NCBI GenBank assembly: GCA_016715795.1 | Contig: JADJXP010000002.1 | Span: 1,364,001-1,428,000, forward strand | DNA: 64,000 nt | Reading direction: 5' to 3' | Source of the DNA: Chloracidobacterium sp. | GTDB lineage: Bacteria; Acidobacteriota; Blastocatellia; Pyrinomonadales; Pyrinomonadaceae | Shown: positions 33,822-43,120 of the stretch, piece after piece | Numbering within the stretch: the first letter of the stretch is position 1 | Layout of the letters: each line of letters starts with the position of its first letter | Position numbers and translations under genes: made by a program | Notes under the pieces: model-generated | Databases searched by the model: none | What the model saw: the letters and a program-made list of their open reading frames with translations, nothing else | What the model was told of the DNA's origin: nothing

Positions 33822-34340
33822 TCAATGGATCGCGGTTCGCACTCGGACGCGCGGCTGTGCCCCCGGCGGCGCGGCCGGCATCTCGTCGGCACGCTCATGG
33901 CAGTCCGAGCACAAACCCCACATACGCAAGCTGTGATGTGTAGGCCGAAAGCCAAACTTGTCCGCCATCTCGTCCTGCAACGATTCGATATCGGGCGAAA
34001 AGAACTCGATAACGCGCCCGCATGCCGTGCAGATCATGTGGTCGTGATGCTCATGGTCGTAGAGGTGTTCGTAGTATGTCTTCCCATCGCCAAACCGAAC
34101 CTCGCTCGCCAGGCCCGCCTCCGTCAGCACCTTCAGCGTGCGGTAAATAGTGGTCAGCCCAATAGAATCGTCCTGCTTGTGAACGAGCCCGTAAAGGTCC
34201 TCGCTGGTGAGATGGCCTTCGGTACTCAGAAAGGTCTCCAGTATCAGATCACGCTGGTTCGTACGCCTCAGCCCCTCCGACTGAATATGCTGATAAAAAA
34301 TGGCCTTTTCGGCCGCAAACTTTTCCTTTCTTGTGCCCAA
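33822..34340 (-). CDS. Fur-family metal-responsive transcriptional regulator
   Basis: 172 aa. Winged-helix DNA-binding domain (LRRTNQRDLILETFLSTEGHLTSEDLYGLVHKQDDSIGLTTIYRTLKVLTEAGLASEVRF), His-rich metal site (YEHLYDHEHHDHMICTACGRVIEFFSPDIE) and two structural zinc CxxC pairs (CTAC, CSDC). Could be Fur, Zur or PerR type; the sequence alone does not decide. TTG 34340 has GGAG six bases upstream and is preferred; a GTG at 34367 is in frame and would overlap the stop of the upstream gene. Confidence 0.92.
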   Translation of the reverse strand: MGTRKEKFAAEKAIFYQHIQSEGLRRTNQRDLILETFLSTEGHLTSEDLYGLVHKQDDSIGLTTIYRTLKVLTEAGLASEVRFGDGKTYYEHLYDHEHHDHMICTACGRVIEFFSPDIESLQDEMADKFGFRPTHHSLRMWGLCSDCHERADEMPAAPPGAQPRVRVRTAIH

Positions 34341-34360
34341 TTGTCGCTCCCAGCCCGATA

Positions 34361-35212
34361 TTACCACTTCAATTTCGATTTAGCTACGGCCACTTTCGTG
34401 CGGAGCGAATCGATGCGAGCAGGGCTGACACCCTGTTTTGTAGCCAGTTCGAGCGACCGTTCCCCAAGCAAGAGATATATCTCGAGCAATTCATCGTCAC
34501 CGACTGCGTTGAGTGCACTTAGGTGATGCGTAAACGTCTCTATATCGGCGCGTGCAAAGGTCCCGGTCAATGCAGCGGCGGTCGATTGCTCGCCAACATT
34601 CTGAACCGTGCTCAGGAGCAATGGATAGAGGATCTTCTTGGAGTCTTCGGCCGAGAGCCCGCATTTGGTCATCATCTCGACCGCGGCGTCAAAAAGCGCA
34701 ACAAAATGGCCGCATGCAGTAACGGCAGCGGCGTGATACAGCGTCTTAAACTGCGTGTCGATGGTAAACGGCCGGCCGCCGAGGTCGTTGACGATCTTTC
34801 GGGCCATCTCAACGGCTCTTTTGTCACCCTCGACGCAAAAATAGGCGCCGCGGAATCGTTCGGGACCGAGTTCGGGGCTGCTTATCGAGACGAGCGGATG
34901 CATCGATCCGACGGGACAGCCTCGCTCCGCCAATGGGCCAAGGATCGACGAAGGATACGCGCCGCTGGTGTGCAAGACGACGGGGGCACCCACAACGAGC
35001 GGAGCGATTGATTTGGCTGCATTTGCGATCTCGCTGTCCTGAGTAGTGACAAGGATAACATCGGAATCGATCCGCTCGATAAGGTCGATGGTGCTAACCC
35101 GTCCGGCCCCGGCCTTCCCGATGAGGTGCCGGACGTCATACTTGGCGGTGCGAAGCGAGAGATCCAGAGCTCCGCCGACGCGGCCGATGCCTACGATCGA
35201 TACTGTCACCAT
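34361..35212 (-). CDS. Rossmann-fold protein with DUF2520 domain (ProC-like)
   Basis: 283 aa. N-terminal NAD(P)-binding fold (VTVSIVGIGRVGGALDLSL; VILVTTQDSEIANAAKSIAPL), the conserved VVLHTSGAYPSSILGPLAERGCPVGSMHPLVSI, and the helical DUF2520 part (LYHAAAVTACGHFVALFDAAVEMM; ALTGTFARADIETFTHHLSAL). Related to pyrroline-5-carboxylate and ketopantoate reductases but substrate unknown; in other bacteria the gene often sits beside panBC, which is not seen here. Lies between the giant ATPase gene and the Fur gene on the same strand. Confidence 0.88.
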   Translation of the reverse strand: MVTVSIVGIGRVGGALDLSLRTAKYDVRHLIGKAGAGRVSTIDLIERIDSDVILVTTQDSEIANAAKSIAPLVVGAPVVLHTSGAYPSSILGPLAERGCPVGSMHPLVSISSPELGPERFRGAYFCVEGDKRAVEMARKIVNDLGGRPFTIDTQFKTLYHAAAVTACGHFVALFDAAVEMMTKCGLSAEDSKKILYPLLLSTVQNVGEQSTAAALTGTFARADIETFTHHLSALNAVGDDELLEIYLLLGERSLELATKQGVSPARIDSLRTKVAVAKSKLKW

Positions 35213-35253
35213 ATCGATACAATATAGTGCAAAGTGGTCCGCCCTTGAAACCG

Positions 35254-38200
35254 CTAATTGATGGTTAGAATGTTTTCTTCGATCAATTCGTCAGTTTCCG
35301 ACGCAGACGTACCACCGAGCAAGTCTGCGGCTCGTCGGAGTAGCAGGATGTCCGAGTGCGAGAGTTCCGCGGAGCCGAGCGATGAGGTCTCGACGCTGAT
35401 GCGGTCAACGAGATATCCGGCATCAGAAACCGCCTCCGCGACGTCGGCTCTGGCATCCATAAGACGGCCTACAAAATCCGACAGCGACGAAAACAAAGCG
35501 GTTTCCACAGTCTCCTGTGAAGCGGCATCTTCAGTTTCGGCCCTAAATCCGCAATGACACACAGGACTCACTTCCAGCACGGCCGCCACATCCTCCTCGC
35601 AGGGTGGGCGACGCAGTTGCCGTAGCGTTTCCTTGATCTCATTAGCGCGGCGGGCATCGAACCACGGCAGGCAGGCGACTGACTCAAACATTCCAAATGC
35701 GTCCGAGGCCAACACAGACCGAGCGGCATCCGATCGCGCGGCAGAGTTCGCGTTACTATGTTTAAGTATGTAATGGTCTGCGTAAGCTGATCTAAAGGCT
35801 CGCCACCGCTCATCTTCATCAATACCCGGCTCTTGCTTTAGGACAAGAGAGCGAGCCTCTTCAACTACCGGATCGTCGGTCATATCGGCGAGGGCAAGAT
35901 ACGCCAGCCTGGCCCGTGCCTCGCGCCTCTGGGCGATCAGAGCTGCAAGATCCCGCATCTCAGCCTTTCGGGCCTCGAAATTACTCTCCGAATCAGAAAA
36001 GAGGTCTGCTATTCGCTTCAGGCAGTCTTCCACGTGGCGTTCGTCACGAGCAGGGTCGGCGATAACCTCCGCCATCGGGCTCAGCGAGCGTCGGAGATTC
36101 GTGCCAAGACGCCAGAGCCGTGTATTCAGACTCTGATCGTCCAACGCACCGAGATCCTGCAGGATGCTGGACGCTCGCCAGCCCTCGAGCCATGCCGTGA
36201 GTGAATCATTGATCAGTTCCCTGTCAACCGCTCGATCGACGGATTTCAATGCAGTATTGCCAGTGATCAGTCGTGCCCAGGCTAAAAGCCGCTCTGGCGA
36301 GTAGCGACACTCGTCCGGCAACGCGATCCCGGCTATGTCATCCCATACGATCTGCAGATCTAGCGAGCGATGATTGATGCGATCGCCTGTCGTGGTCACA
36401 AATTCGAATTGACCCTGCGCCACCAATGCCGCAAGGACAAGCTGCTGCGTGTCTCGCGAAAGCCCGTAGGGGCCGCTGCGAAGGCTGCTGCCCGCGGCAT
36501 CAACCGGAATCACATCCCGCCCTTTCGCAGCCGCGACCTCAAGCAGCGGCTGCAACATCTCGAGGCCCATTAGAACCCCCGCTGACGCAGCGACAACCAT
36601 CGTCTCTGCCTGGACGGCAAGGCCGAGCGGTACCGCAAAGGCCGCGGCCGCACGCTGGACTGACTCGCCGGTCGTATCGATCCCACTAAAGAAGCTGCCG
36701 ATCAAAAGGGACGATGCCGTCGGAGTGAGCGGCGAGGTGAACATCGGATGGGCCGGAAACGCGGCTTCTAACGAAGGAGCCAGTACCATGGTCAGAAGAT
36801 GCGAGATGGTATAGGCCGTTCTTGTTTCCTCCGACAGGGTCGTCGCACCCATCGGTGTCAGCACCTGAGCGTCATCGAGGAACAGTCGCTGCCAGACCTT
36901 TTCGACCATGATCGAATGCAAGTGTGCGGCCGTTGACCACGTCGCAGGGTTCGATTCCCGCAAGCTGGCATCTGTCTGGAGCAAATGATGTCGGCGTAGG
37001 ACTGCAGTCTCTTCCGGCGTAGGTAAAGCTGTTAGCCAAACGTAGCTGTCCGAGCCCGGGTCACCGTCGGACGGCTCCTCGCCACCTTCTTGCACGATCA
37101 ATAGTCGAAAGTCCGAGCCCCGATGCGGCTGGGTCTCGTTCGCCATGCCCCAAAATATCTCGCCGCGCCGAACTGCTCCTCGCCATTCAACATTGCAGGG
37201 CGTCGGACTCGTCCCAAACTGGTCTGAGATCTCGAGGTCCGAAAATTTCTCCGCAGTCTGCCTAAGCAGTACCTGCCAGATCGCGCGCTCATCGACTGTA
37301 CTCTCCAACTCCGATAATCTGGAGTGCAGCAGGTCCTTTTCATCAAGCCTAAAACTGAACTTGAGCGCGGTCGCCGCCCCTGCGACACAACTTACGGCCT
37401 CCGGCAACGCCTCAGCGAATCGCTGAAGAATTGCCTCAACATCCCCTTTCGACGATTCATCGTCGGGCAGGATCATCATTGACGCCGAGATATCCGCAGC
37501 CGTTGCTCCTTGTCCATTAAGCGACAAGATGAACAGGCCCTTTAGGGCGAGTTTGGCAACGTGACGCTGCTTGACCGGTAGGGTCGCAATAGCCTCTCTC
37601 TCGATCCTGTCGTAGGCAGCAAAAACCGATTCTAGTTCCGATGATCTCCTCAGCTTTGACTCTACGCTGTCAAATAGCTCGTCCAGGCCGATCAGCGAAT
37701 TCGCTGGGCGGCCGAGGACCTTTGCACCGCTTTCTGAAGCGAACCCGAGCAAGGCGAAATCATGGACGAACAATCGGATCAACGGAGCGATCTCGAGCGC
37801 CTCAGGATGCAGCGGATACAACGCCGTAAAGCGTTGCTCGCTCCATCTGAAGCCGGGCACACGGCTACGATAGTCCTCATAGATCTCGTGAAGGACCGGC
37901 AGCTTCTGCGTGCGTTTCGCGAAAATATGATTGTCAACGATCTTGTATAAATGCTCCAGATCGAGATAGTCGATCGTAAAGTTCGCAACGATCGAGGCAT
38001 TCGCACCGTCTGCACCTGAAATGTCATCATCGAGAGCGACGCCGACAAACAGGCCCATTGCTCTCGCCCCCATTGCGATCTCGCTCAGCACGGGGCCATC
38101 GTCCCGGCTCACCCTTGCCTCTCGGTCGAGGGCAGTGTCAAACAACAGAAGCGGAGCCTCGCCACCACGCTCAAAGATGGTAAGCAGCAGGTCGTTGACC

Positions 38201-38631
38201 GAGTCGCTGAGTTCCGATAGCGGCCGCTCGAGGACATCCGCCGTCGCCTGCTTCAACTCGGCAACGAGCGTCGGTGCTGAACCCCGCCGAACCACAAAGA
38301 CCTTACTCGGTCTTCGGGCCAGGTGCTCTGCGGCCGTCTTCACGTGCGGGTCCGAGATCTCATTGCGCAGTGCGGGGTCACCGACGACCGCAGCGATGAC
38401 TGCGAGAAAATGACTCTTACCGACGCCGCGCAGGCCCGCGATCGCGAGGGTCTGCCCATCTCCGGGCCTAACGCCGGCAATCCCGTCGAGCCATTTGGCC
38501 ATCAGGCCCGCCGTGATCTCCGTGAATCGATAGGCCTCGACTGTTCTGCGCGGTTCGGCCCCAAAGTCGCTTATCTGGGCAAAAGAACGGACCTCGACTA
38601 TATCTTTGACCTTTTCTGAAACGCGTTTCAT
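35254..38631 (-). CDS. very large P-loop ATPase resembling BREX PglY/BrxC (DUF6079-like), orphan
   Basis: 1125 aa from MKRVSEKVKDIVEV. Walker A GLRGVGKSHFLA at about residue 70; probable Walker B APLLLFDTALDR at about 160; ANFTIDYLDLEHLYKIVDNHIF and VPGFRWSEQRFTALYPLHPEAL at about 230-300, segments of the kind seen in DUF6079/PglY-BrxC ATPases; the rest is helical, with a Cys pair in PVCHCGFRAE near residue 1025. Those ATPases are core parts of BREX phage defence, but no methylase (PglX), phosphatase (PglZ) or BrxA/B gene is in this window. 41 bp upstream of the DUF2520 gene. Family assignment from motif layout only. Confidence 0.7.
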   Translation of the reverse strand: MKRVSEKVKDIVEVRSFAQISDFGAEPRRTVEAYRFTEITAGLMAKWLDGIAGVRPGDGQTLAIAGLRGVGKSHFLAVIAAVVGDPALRNEISDPHVKTAAEHLARRPSKVFVVRRGSAPTLVAELKQATADVLERPLSELSDSVNDLLLTIFERGGEAPLLLFDTALDREARVSRDDGPVLSEIAMGARAMGLFVGVALDDDISGADGANASIVANFTIDYLDLEHLYKIVDNHIFAKRTQKLPVLHEIYEDYRSRVPGFRWSEQRFTALYPLHPEALEIAPLIRLFVHDFALLGFASESGAKVLGRPANSLIGLDELFDSVESKLRRSSELESVFAAYDRIEREAIATLPVKQRHVAKLALKGLFILSLNGQGATAADISASMMILPDDESSKGDVEAILQRFAEALPEAVSCVAGAATALKFSFRLDEKDLLHSRLSELESTVDERAIWQVLLRQTAEKFSDLEISDQFGTSPTPCNVEWRGAVRRGEIFWGMANETQPHRGSDFRLLIVQEGGEEPSDGDPGSDSYVWLTALPTPEETAVLRRHHLLQTDASLRESNPATWSTAAHLHSIMVEKVWQRLFLDDAQVLTPMGATTLSEETRTAYTISHLLTMVLAPSLEAAFPAHPMFTSPLTPTASSLLIGSFFSGIDTTGESVQRAAAAFAVPLGLAVQAETMVVAASAGVLMGLEMLQPLLEVAAAKGRDVIPVDAAGSSLRSGPYGLSRDTQQLVLAALVAQGQFEFVTTTGDRINHRSLDLQIVWDDIAGIALPDECRYSPERLLAWARLITGNTALKSVDRAVDRELINDSLTAWLEGWRASSILQDLGALDDQSLNTRLWRLGTNLRRSLSPMAEVIADPARDERHVEDCLKRIADLFSDSESNFEARKAEMRDLAALIAQRREARARLAYLALADMTDDPVVEEARSLVLKQEPGIDEDERWRAFRSAYADHYILKHSNANSAARSDAARSVLASDAFGMFESVACLPWFDARRANEIKETLRQLRRPPCEEDVAAVLEVSPVCHCGFRAETEDAASQETVETALFSSLSDFVGRLMDARADVAEAVSDAGYLVDRISVETSSLGSAELSHSDILLLRRAADLLGGTSASETDELIEENILTIN

Positions 38632-38787
38632 TGAGTAGTTGACTGTTGTCAGGACGAGGCGTGGTGCTAACGCACACCGGCTATATTTTAACAAGTTTTG
38701 GCACTCGTGTGAATACCAAATGATGCGTGCCCGACGCCTTCCGACATTCTCGCAACTATTTGGCCCGCTAGCGCATCAAATCCTGCG

Positions 38788-38817
38788 TTGAAACACAGTC
38801 CGGACACGGGATACAAT
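38788..38817 (+). promoter_or_regulatory. sigma70-type promoter for the M48 peptidase gene
   Basis: TTGAAA (38788-38793), 18-base spacer, TACAAT (38812-38817); transcript start expected near 38824. The gene's ribosome-binding site GGAGG follows at about 38843-38848. Confidence 0.65.
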
Positions 38818-38855
38818 CCTCACGGCGGCAAGCACGTGTTTACGGAGGCAAGCTA

Positions 38856-40010
38856 ATGTTCAAGAATCTAATTACCTCGGCAGCCATCATCAGTCTTTGG
38901 CTTTGCTCGATCGCGGTCGTCCCGGTTAAGGCTCAGGATGACAAGAAGGCGGCGAAGAAGGCGGCGAAGAATATGGAAAAAAGCGTTCCGAAACCGGAAC
39001 CGACGCCAACCGGCCCGGCTCCGCTCAGCGTAAAGGAGGATCCGGCCCAGATCGGCAAACGCAACATAAACGGCGGCTCTGGCGATAAGTTCTTCGGCTG
39101 GCTGGGCGGCTCAAAGGAGAAGGAGATGCAGATCGGGCGTCAACTCGCAATGGAGGTCGAGCAGCAGGCCAAGATCGTCACCGACCCGATGATCACGGAG
39201 TATGTTAATCGCGTAGGTCAGAATGTCGTCCTTCACTCTGACGCTAAGATCCCGTTCACGATCAAGGTGATCGACAGCGACGAGGTGAACGCGTTCGCAC
39301 TGCCCGGTGGTTTCTTTTTTGTCAACAAGGGTCTCCTCCTGGCAGCGGACAATGAGGCCGAACTCGCAGGCGTCATGGCCCATGAGATCGCACACGTCGC
39401 AGCCCGCCATGCGATGGAAAATCAGGGCAAAGGGGCCCTGATCCAGTACGGCATGCTCGCTGGAATACTCTTCGGCGGGGGGATCGCGAGCACTGTCCTC
39501 CAGAATGCTGGCGGCCTCACGCAGGCGCTCGCCTTCTTCAAGTTCAGCCGACAGTCAGAAGGTGAGGCTGATCGCTTGGGCGTCCAGTACCTCTATTCCG
39601 CGGGCTATGATCCAAACGGAATGTCCACAATGTTTGAAAAACTCGCCTCGCTGAATCGAAAGAAACCCGGCAAACTGGCCAGGATGTTCTCCTCTCATCC
39701 GCAATCCGTCGATCGCCGCGACGAAAGTGTGGCGCTCGTCGCTCGGTTCCCCGAAAAAGAGGAGTATCTCATCAGCACATCGGAGTTTAATCGCGTTAAG
39801 AACTACCTAATGAAGATCACGAACGCCAAGGCGGGGATAACGTCCGATTATGATGAGACCGACGACAGCCGGCCGACACTAAAGAAACGTCAACCCGATT
39901 CACCCGATGCATCGGACAGCAGCAGCTCAAGCTCATCGTCAAACGACGGCCCACCAAAGCTAAAGAAGCGTGACGCTGAGCCACAACCCTCGCCATCACC
40001 AGAGAACTGA
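38856..40010 (+). CDS. exported M48-family zinc metallopeptidase
   Basis: 384 aa. Signal peptide (LITSAAIISLWLCSIAVVPVKAQ), Lys/Pro-rich segment, then a BepA/LoiP-type M48 domain: EKEMQIGRQLAMEVEQQAKIV, FALPGGFFFVNKGLLLAADNEAELAGVMAHEIAHVAARHAME with HEIAH as zinc site, and FSRQSEGEADRLGVQYLYSAGYDP (third ligand Glu). C terminus is Ser-rich and disordered (DSSSSSSSSNDGPPKLKKRD). Likely periplasmic quality control of outer-membrane proteins. Strong promoter and GGAGG upstream. Confidence 0.94.
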   Translation: MFKNLITSAAIISLWLCSIAVVPVKAQDDKKAAKKAAKNMEKSVPKPEPTPTGPAPLSVKEDPAQIGKRNINGGSGDKFFGWLGGSKEKEMQIGRQLAMEVEQQAKIVTDPMITEYVNRVGQNVVLHSDAKIPFTIKVIDSDEVNAFALPGGFFFVNKGLLLAADNEAELAGVMAHEIAHVAARHAMENQGKGALIQYGMLAGILFGGGIASTVLQNAGGLTQALAFFKFSRQSEGEADRLGVQYLYSAGYDPNGMSTMFEKLASLNRKKPGKLARMFSSHPQSVDRRDESVALVARFPEKEEYLISTSEFNRVKNYLMKITNAKAGITSDYDETDDSRPTLKKRQPDSPDASDSSSSSSSSNDGPPKLKKRDAEPQPSPSPEN

Positions 40011-40030
40011 CCAATTAACAGCAGTAACGA

Positions 40031-40064
40031 TCGAAAAAGGCGGCCTCAGAAGCCGCCTTTTCGA
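40031..40064. terminator. bidirectional rho-independent terminator
   Basis: Stem AAAAGGCGGC / GCCGCCTTTT around CTCAGA, flanked by TCGA on both sides; A-run on one side and T-run on the other serve the M48 gene (plus strand) and the bamD operon (minus strand). The rest of 40065-40186 holds nothing I recognise. Confidence 0.8.
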
Positions 40065-40186
40065 CCTCGATCACGCCATTCGCGGTCATACCGGCAAGCT
40101 GGCCGCCTCGCAACCCTCTGCTTCGCCGCTCCGTACCGACGACGATTGGGGCCCGCCATCTGAACAGCCGAATGGGCCGCAATGTG

Positions 40187-41695
40187 TCAGCGCTGCTCTG
40201 GCTCCGACGGTGTCGGTTTGGGCTGCGTCGGCGACTGACGCTGGGATATTACTGTAGTCAAGGCCTGTGGTATCTGGTTAACGAGAATGTCGCCCTGGTT
40301 CTCGATGACCTGGTCAATGAGTTCGAATTTCTCCGGATCAAAATCCTTGGTCATGAGCACGCCGTCCTTGTCTATCGTCATCGGATAGATACCAAAGAAC
40401 TGGTTTTTTAGGTTCCCAAGGAACGACACGTTCTCCACCGGAATAACACTCGTTCGAGTTGGGTCCGGTTCCGGAATTGACGCACCTATCAGTTCAAGTT
40501 GCTCCTTTGATCGGGCAACGTAATCGCTATTTGGATACTCGCTAACGACTCGTTGAAAGTATCTCGCGGCCTGGTCGGTCTCCTCTTCTATCAGGTAAGT
40601 CACCCCGAGCTTATACAGGACCTCGTCCATATGGCTGAAATTGGGATACTTGTCGATGATCTCCCGGAAACGCGACTGTGAACCCTTTAGGCCGCCCTTT
40701 TTCTGATCAACCGACAGAGTGTAGTAGTAATTTGCAACAAGCAGATTGTGCATCCCGAGATTGTCCTGAACTTCGCGCAGGCGCTGTGCCGCGTCATTCT
40801 TGATCACCGAGTCAGGATACTGCTGCAACAATGCCTTAAGCTTCGTCTCGGCCCGCTTTGCGCGGGTTGCGTCGCGATCGGGCAGGCCCATCTGCCGCAT
40901 CTCCGATTCGGCGATCTTGAGCACTACTCTGTCTGAAAGTGGATGTGTCGGAAAGAATGTCAGCCAGTCCTGATACGCCCCGGCCGCCTGGATCAGGGCA
41001 CTCGTCGATCCCTCAAGATAAAAGGAATCTCCTACGGCCAGCTTGGACATAGGCAGGTAAGGCGAGTCCGGATAGGTTGTGATGATGGTCTGGAAAAGCA
41101 GCCGGCCGACATCGTAGTTACCTTTGCGTATCTCTCGTGTTGCGACCACGAAGAGCTCTCGGTCACGTCCCGGAGCAACCGTGCCCAGCAGTTCGTCGTA
41201 TTCGTCATCACCGCCTCGCCCAAATATGCCCAAGAATTTCTTTTTCTTTTTCTTCTCTCGTGGACGGCCCTCCGTCGAGACCGGCGTCGCACGGGCAGAA
41301 GCTGTCTCAAGCTGGGCCTTTTCGACACGCGCCTGTAGGTCGGTCACTGCTTGTTCGAGATCATTGACATCGCTGCGCTCATACTTGTCGCCCCTGTCAA
41401 CTTTGCCCTTCAGGCTATTCACGTCGGACTGTAGCCGCGAGGCCTCCCGCTCAAGCGACGTTAAGCGGCCAAGCGGCGTATCGGCCTTTTTTGCGTCATC
41501 CTTCTTCGACTTATCGCCCTTGTTGTCCGCTTCAAGGGCAGATGCCGCGCCAGACAACGATCGACGCATAGTGCTCAGTTTGTCGTGCATGACGTCCAAT
41601 CGCTGCGAGTCGCTTGCTTGCGCCGCTACGACGCCTGCGAGGCCAAAGATCACAACAAAAGACACCAACGCTATTCGAAACAAAGAAAATGACAT
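40187..41695 (-). CDS. bamD: BamD-like outer-membrane assembly lipoprotein/TPR protein
   Basis: 502 aa. Signal-like N terminus (MSFSLFRIALVSFVVIFGLAGVVAAQ; no lipobox Cys), a coiled-coil region (TSLEREASRLQSDVNSLKGKV), a Lys-rich patch (PREKKKKKKFLGIFG), then TPR repeats typical of BamD: LFVVATREIRKGNYDVGRLLFQTIITTYPDSPYLPMSKLAVGDSFY and NLLVANYYYTL, FREIIDKYPNFSHMDEVLYKLGVTYL, AARYFQRVVSEYPNSDYV. Much longer than enterobacterial BamD (245 aa) with an added N-terminal coiled coil, so a combined BamD/CpoB-like role is possible. Last gene of the fmt-to-bamD operon; starts 14 bp after the rpe stop. Confidence 0.82.
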   Translation of the reverse strand: MSFSLFRIALVSFVVIFGLAGVVAAQASDSQRLDVMHDKLSTMRRSLSGAASALEADNKGDKSKKDDAKKADTPLGRLTSLEREASRLQSDVNSLKGKVDRGDKYERSDVNDLEQAVTDLQARVEKAQLETASARATPVSTEGRPREKKKKKKFLGIFGRGGDDEYDELLGTVAPGRDRELFVVATREIRKGNYDVGRLLFQTIITTYPDSPYLPMSKLAVGDSFYLEGSTSALIQAAGAYQDWLTFFPTHPLSDRVVLKIAESEMRQMGLPDRDATRAKRAETKLKALLQQYPDSVIKNDAAQRLREVQDNLGMHNLLVANYYYTLSVDQKKGGLKGSQSRFREIIDKYPNFSHMDEVLYKLGVTYLIEEETDQAARYFQRVVSEYPNSDYVARSKEQLELIGASIPEPDPTRTSVIPVENVSFLGNLKNQFFGIYPMTIDKDGVLMTKDFDPEKFELIDQVIENQGDILVNQIPQALTTVISQRQSPTQPKPTPSEPEQR

Positions 41696-41709
41696 ACCAA
41701 TACTTAGGT

Positions 41710-42372
41710 TCAAACCCAAACTGTTCCTTTCTCGATCAGATCGCCAACCGCATGTCGCGCATCTTCGCCACCAAAAACCGCCGATCCGGCAACGATTATC
41801 TCGGCCCCGGCGGCCACAATGCCTCTTATATTCGAGTCGTCAATGCCGCCGTCGATCTCGATCCTTGCATTCAGGCTGCGTTCGTCGATCATTCCCCGGA
41901 GACGCCTGAGCTTGTCAAGCATCGTCGGGATGAACTTCTGCCCGCCAAATCCTGGATTGACAGACATCAGCAACACAAAATCCGCGTAAGGCAGGGCCTC
42001 GGTCAACATCTCATTCGGCGTCGCCGGATTGATGGCGATACCTGCTTGCCCACCGGCGTCCCGGATAGCCGTGAGTGTCCTCTGCAGGTGCGGATCCGCC
42101 TCGACGTGGACCGACACCATGTTCGCCCCTACCTTCACAAACTCCACCGCATATCGGCCGGGTTCCGAGATCATCAAGTGAGTGTCGATGATCATATCCG
42201 TAACCTTTCGGATCGACTGGACCACGGGCAGGCCTATCGTAATATTCGGCACGAAATGGCCGTCCATTACGTCGACGTGGAGTATTGTCGCCCCGCCATC
42301 GCGAACGGCCTCGATCTCGTCCGCCAGCCGCGTAAAATCCGAGGAAAGGATGGACGGAGCTATTTCAAACAT
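41710..42372 (-). CDS. rpe: ribulose-phosphate 3-epimerase
   Basis: 220 aa TIM-barrel enzyme of the pentose phosphate pathway (ribulose-5-P to xylulose-5-P). Signatures: IAPSILSSDFTRLADEIEAV, ILHVDVMDGHFVPNITIG (metal His/Asp), DTHLMISEPGRYAVEFVKVGANMVSVHVEA, VLLMSVNPGFGGQKFIP and IEIDGGIDDSNI, all catalytic or metal-binding segments present. In the fmt-trhO-rsmB-PASTA-rpe-bamD cluster. Confidence 0.97.
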   Translation of the reverse strand: MFEIAPSILSSDFTRLADEIEAVRDGGATILHVDVMDGHFVPNITIGLPVVQSIRKVTDMIIDTHLMISEPGRYAVEFVKVGANMVSVHVEADPHLQRTLTAIRDAGGQAGIAINPATPNEMLTEALPYADFVLLMSVNPGFGGQKFIPTMLDKLRRLRGMIDERSLNARIEIDGGIDDSNIRGIVAAGAEIIVAGSAVFGGEDARHAVGDLIEKGTVWV

Positions 42373-42429
42373 TCCTATGATCGTCTATTTGGTTGCAGAT
42401 CCAACAAGTTACGTTGCACGGCCCTGTCG

Positions 42430-43053
42430 CTATTGGCCGGGACGTTTATCGCTCCTTGTCGGCGGATTTGGTGCCCGAGGCGACGATGGCTGAGCATTCC
42501 GGTTCGGCTTCTCCGGCGTATTAGCTCCGGGCTCCTTCGGCTTTGAGTTGGACGGAGGCGAGTCCGAGTTTGTGTCCGAATCTGTCTCGCCCGCCCCGTT
42601 CACATCGCGAGCCGTATCCGCCTTTTTCTTATTCGAATTCGAGTTTGTCTTTGACTTCTTTGGCTTCTCCGTGATCATCTCCTCGATCTTTTCCGAATCG
42701 TCCTCTTCGCTCGAGTCCTTCAGACTTGGCGGCAGGCCACCCTCGCCTGGCCCTTTGCTAGTAACCACGAGGATAAGCTGACCCGTCTTTACGGTCTCGC
42801 CCGGCTTAGGAAGCTGCTCGATCACAGTGCCCGGCGTTTCCTGGCTAAATCGGTCCGCACGTTTCTTGATCTTTAGGCCGAGAGCCGCAAGTTCCGTTTC
42901 GCCTGCCTTGAGGTCCTTGCCGGTTATCTCGGGCACCTGAACCTCTTTGCCCTGAAGCGACATATAGACCACGCCTGACATACCGAACAGGAAGGCCCCT
43001 GCCAGGATGACTACCGTCGCTAATCTACCTAATGCGGATCCGCGTGATGCCAT
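42430..43053 (-). CDS. membrane-anchored PASTA-domain protein
   Basis: 207 aa. One N-terminal membrane helix (LATVVILAGAFLFGMSGVVYMSL) followed by a single PASTA domain (VQVPEITGKDLKAGETELAALGLKIKKRADRFSQETPGTVIEQLPKPGETVKTGQLILVVTSKGP), which in other proteins binds peptidoglycan stems, and a long hydrophilic, Asn/Ser/Pro-rich disordered tail (about 110-207). Lacks any kinase or PBP module. Between rsmB and rpe in the operon. Confidence 0.9.
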   Translation of the reverse strand: MASRGSALGRLATVVILAGAFLFGMSGVVYMSLQGKEVQVPEITGKDLKAGETELAALGLKIKKRADRFSQETPGTVIEQLPKPGETVKTGQLILVVTSKGPGEGGLPPSLKDSSEEDDSEKIEEMITEKPKKSKTNSNSNKKKADTARDVNGAGETDSDTNSDSPPSNSKPKEPGANTPEKPNRNAQPSSPRAPNPPTRSDKRPGQ

Positions 43054-43120
43054 TCGAAACGAACCTCAAACTAAATCGAAAGTCTACCATTTTCACCGTC
43101 GGCAAGGAACTTCACTATCG

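Noticed and set aside
33438..34526. 362-codon frame opposite to the Fur and small helical protein genes
   Set aside because: Shadow covering two clear genes on the other strand; no family character.
40031..40064. Candidate small RNA between the M48 and bamD genes
   Set aside because: A single hairpin with A/T tails between convergent genes is explained as a bidirectional terminator.
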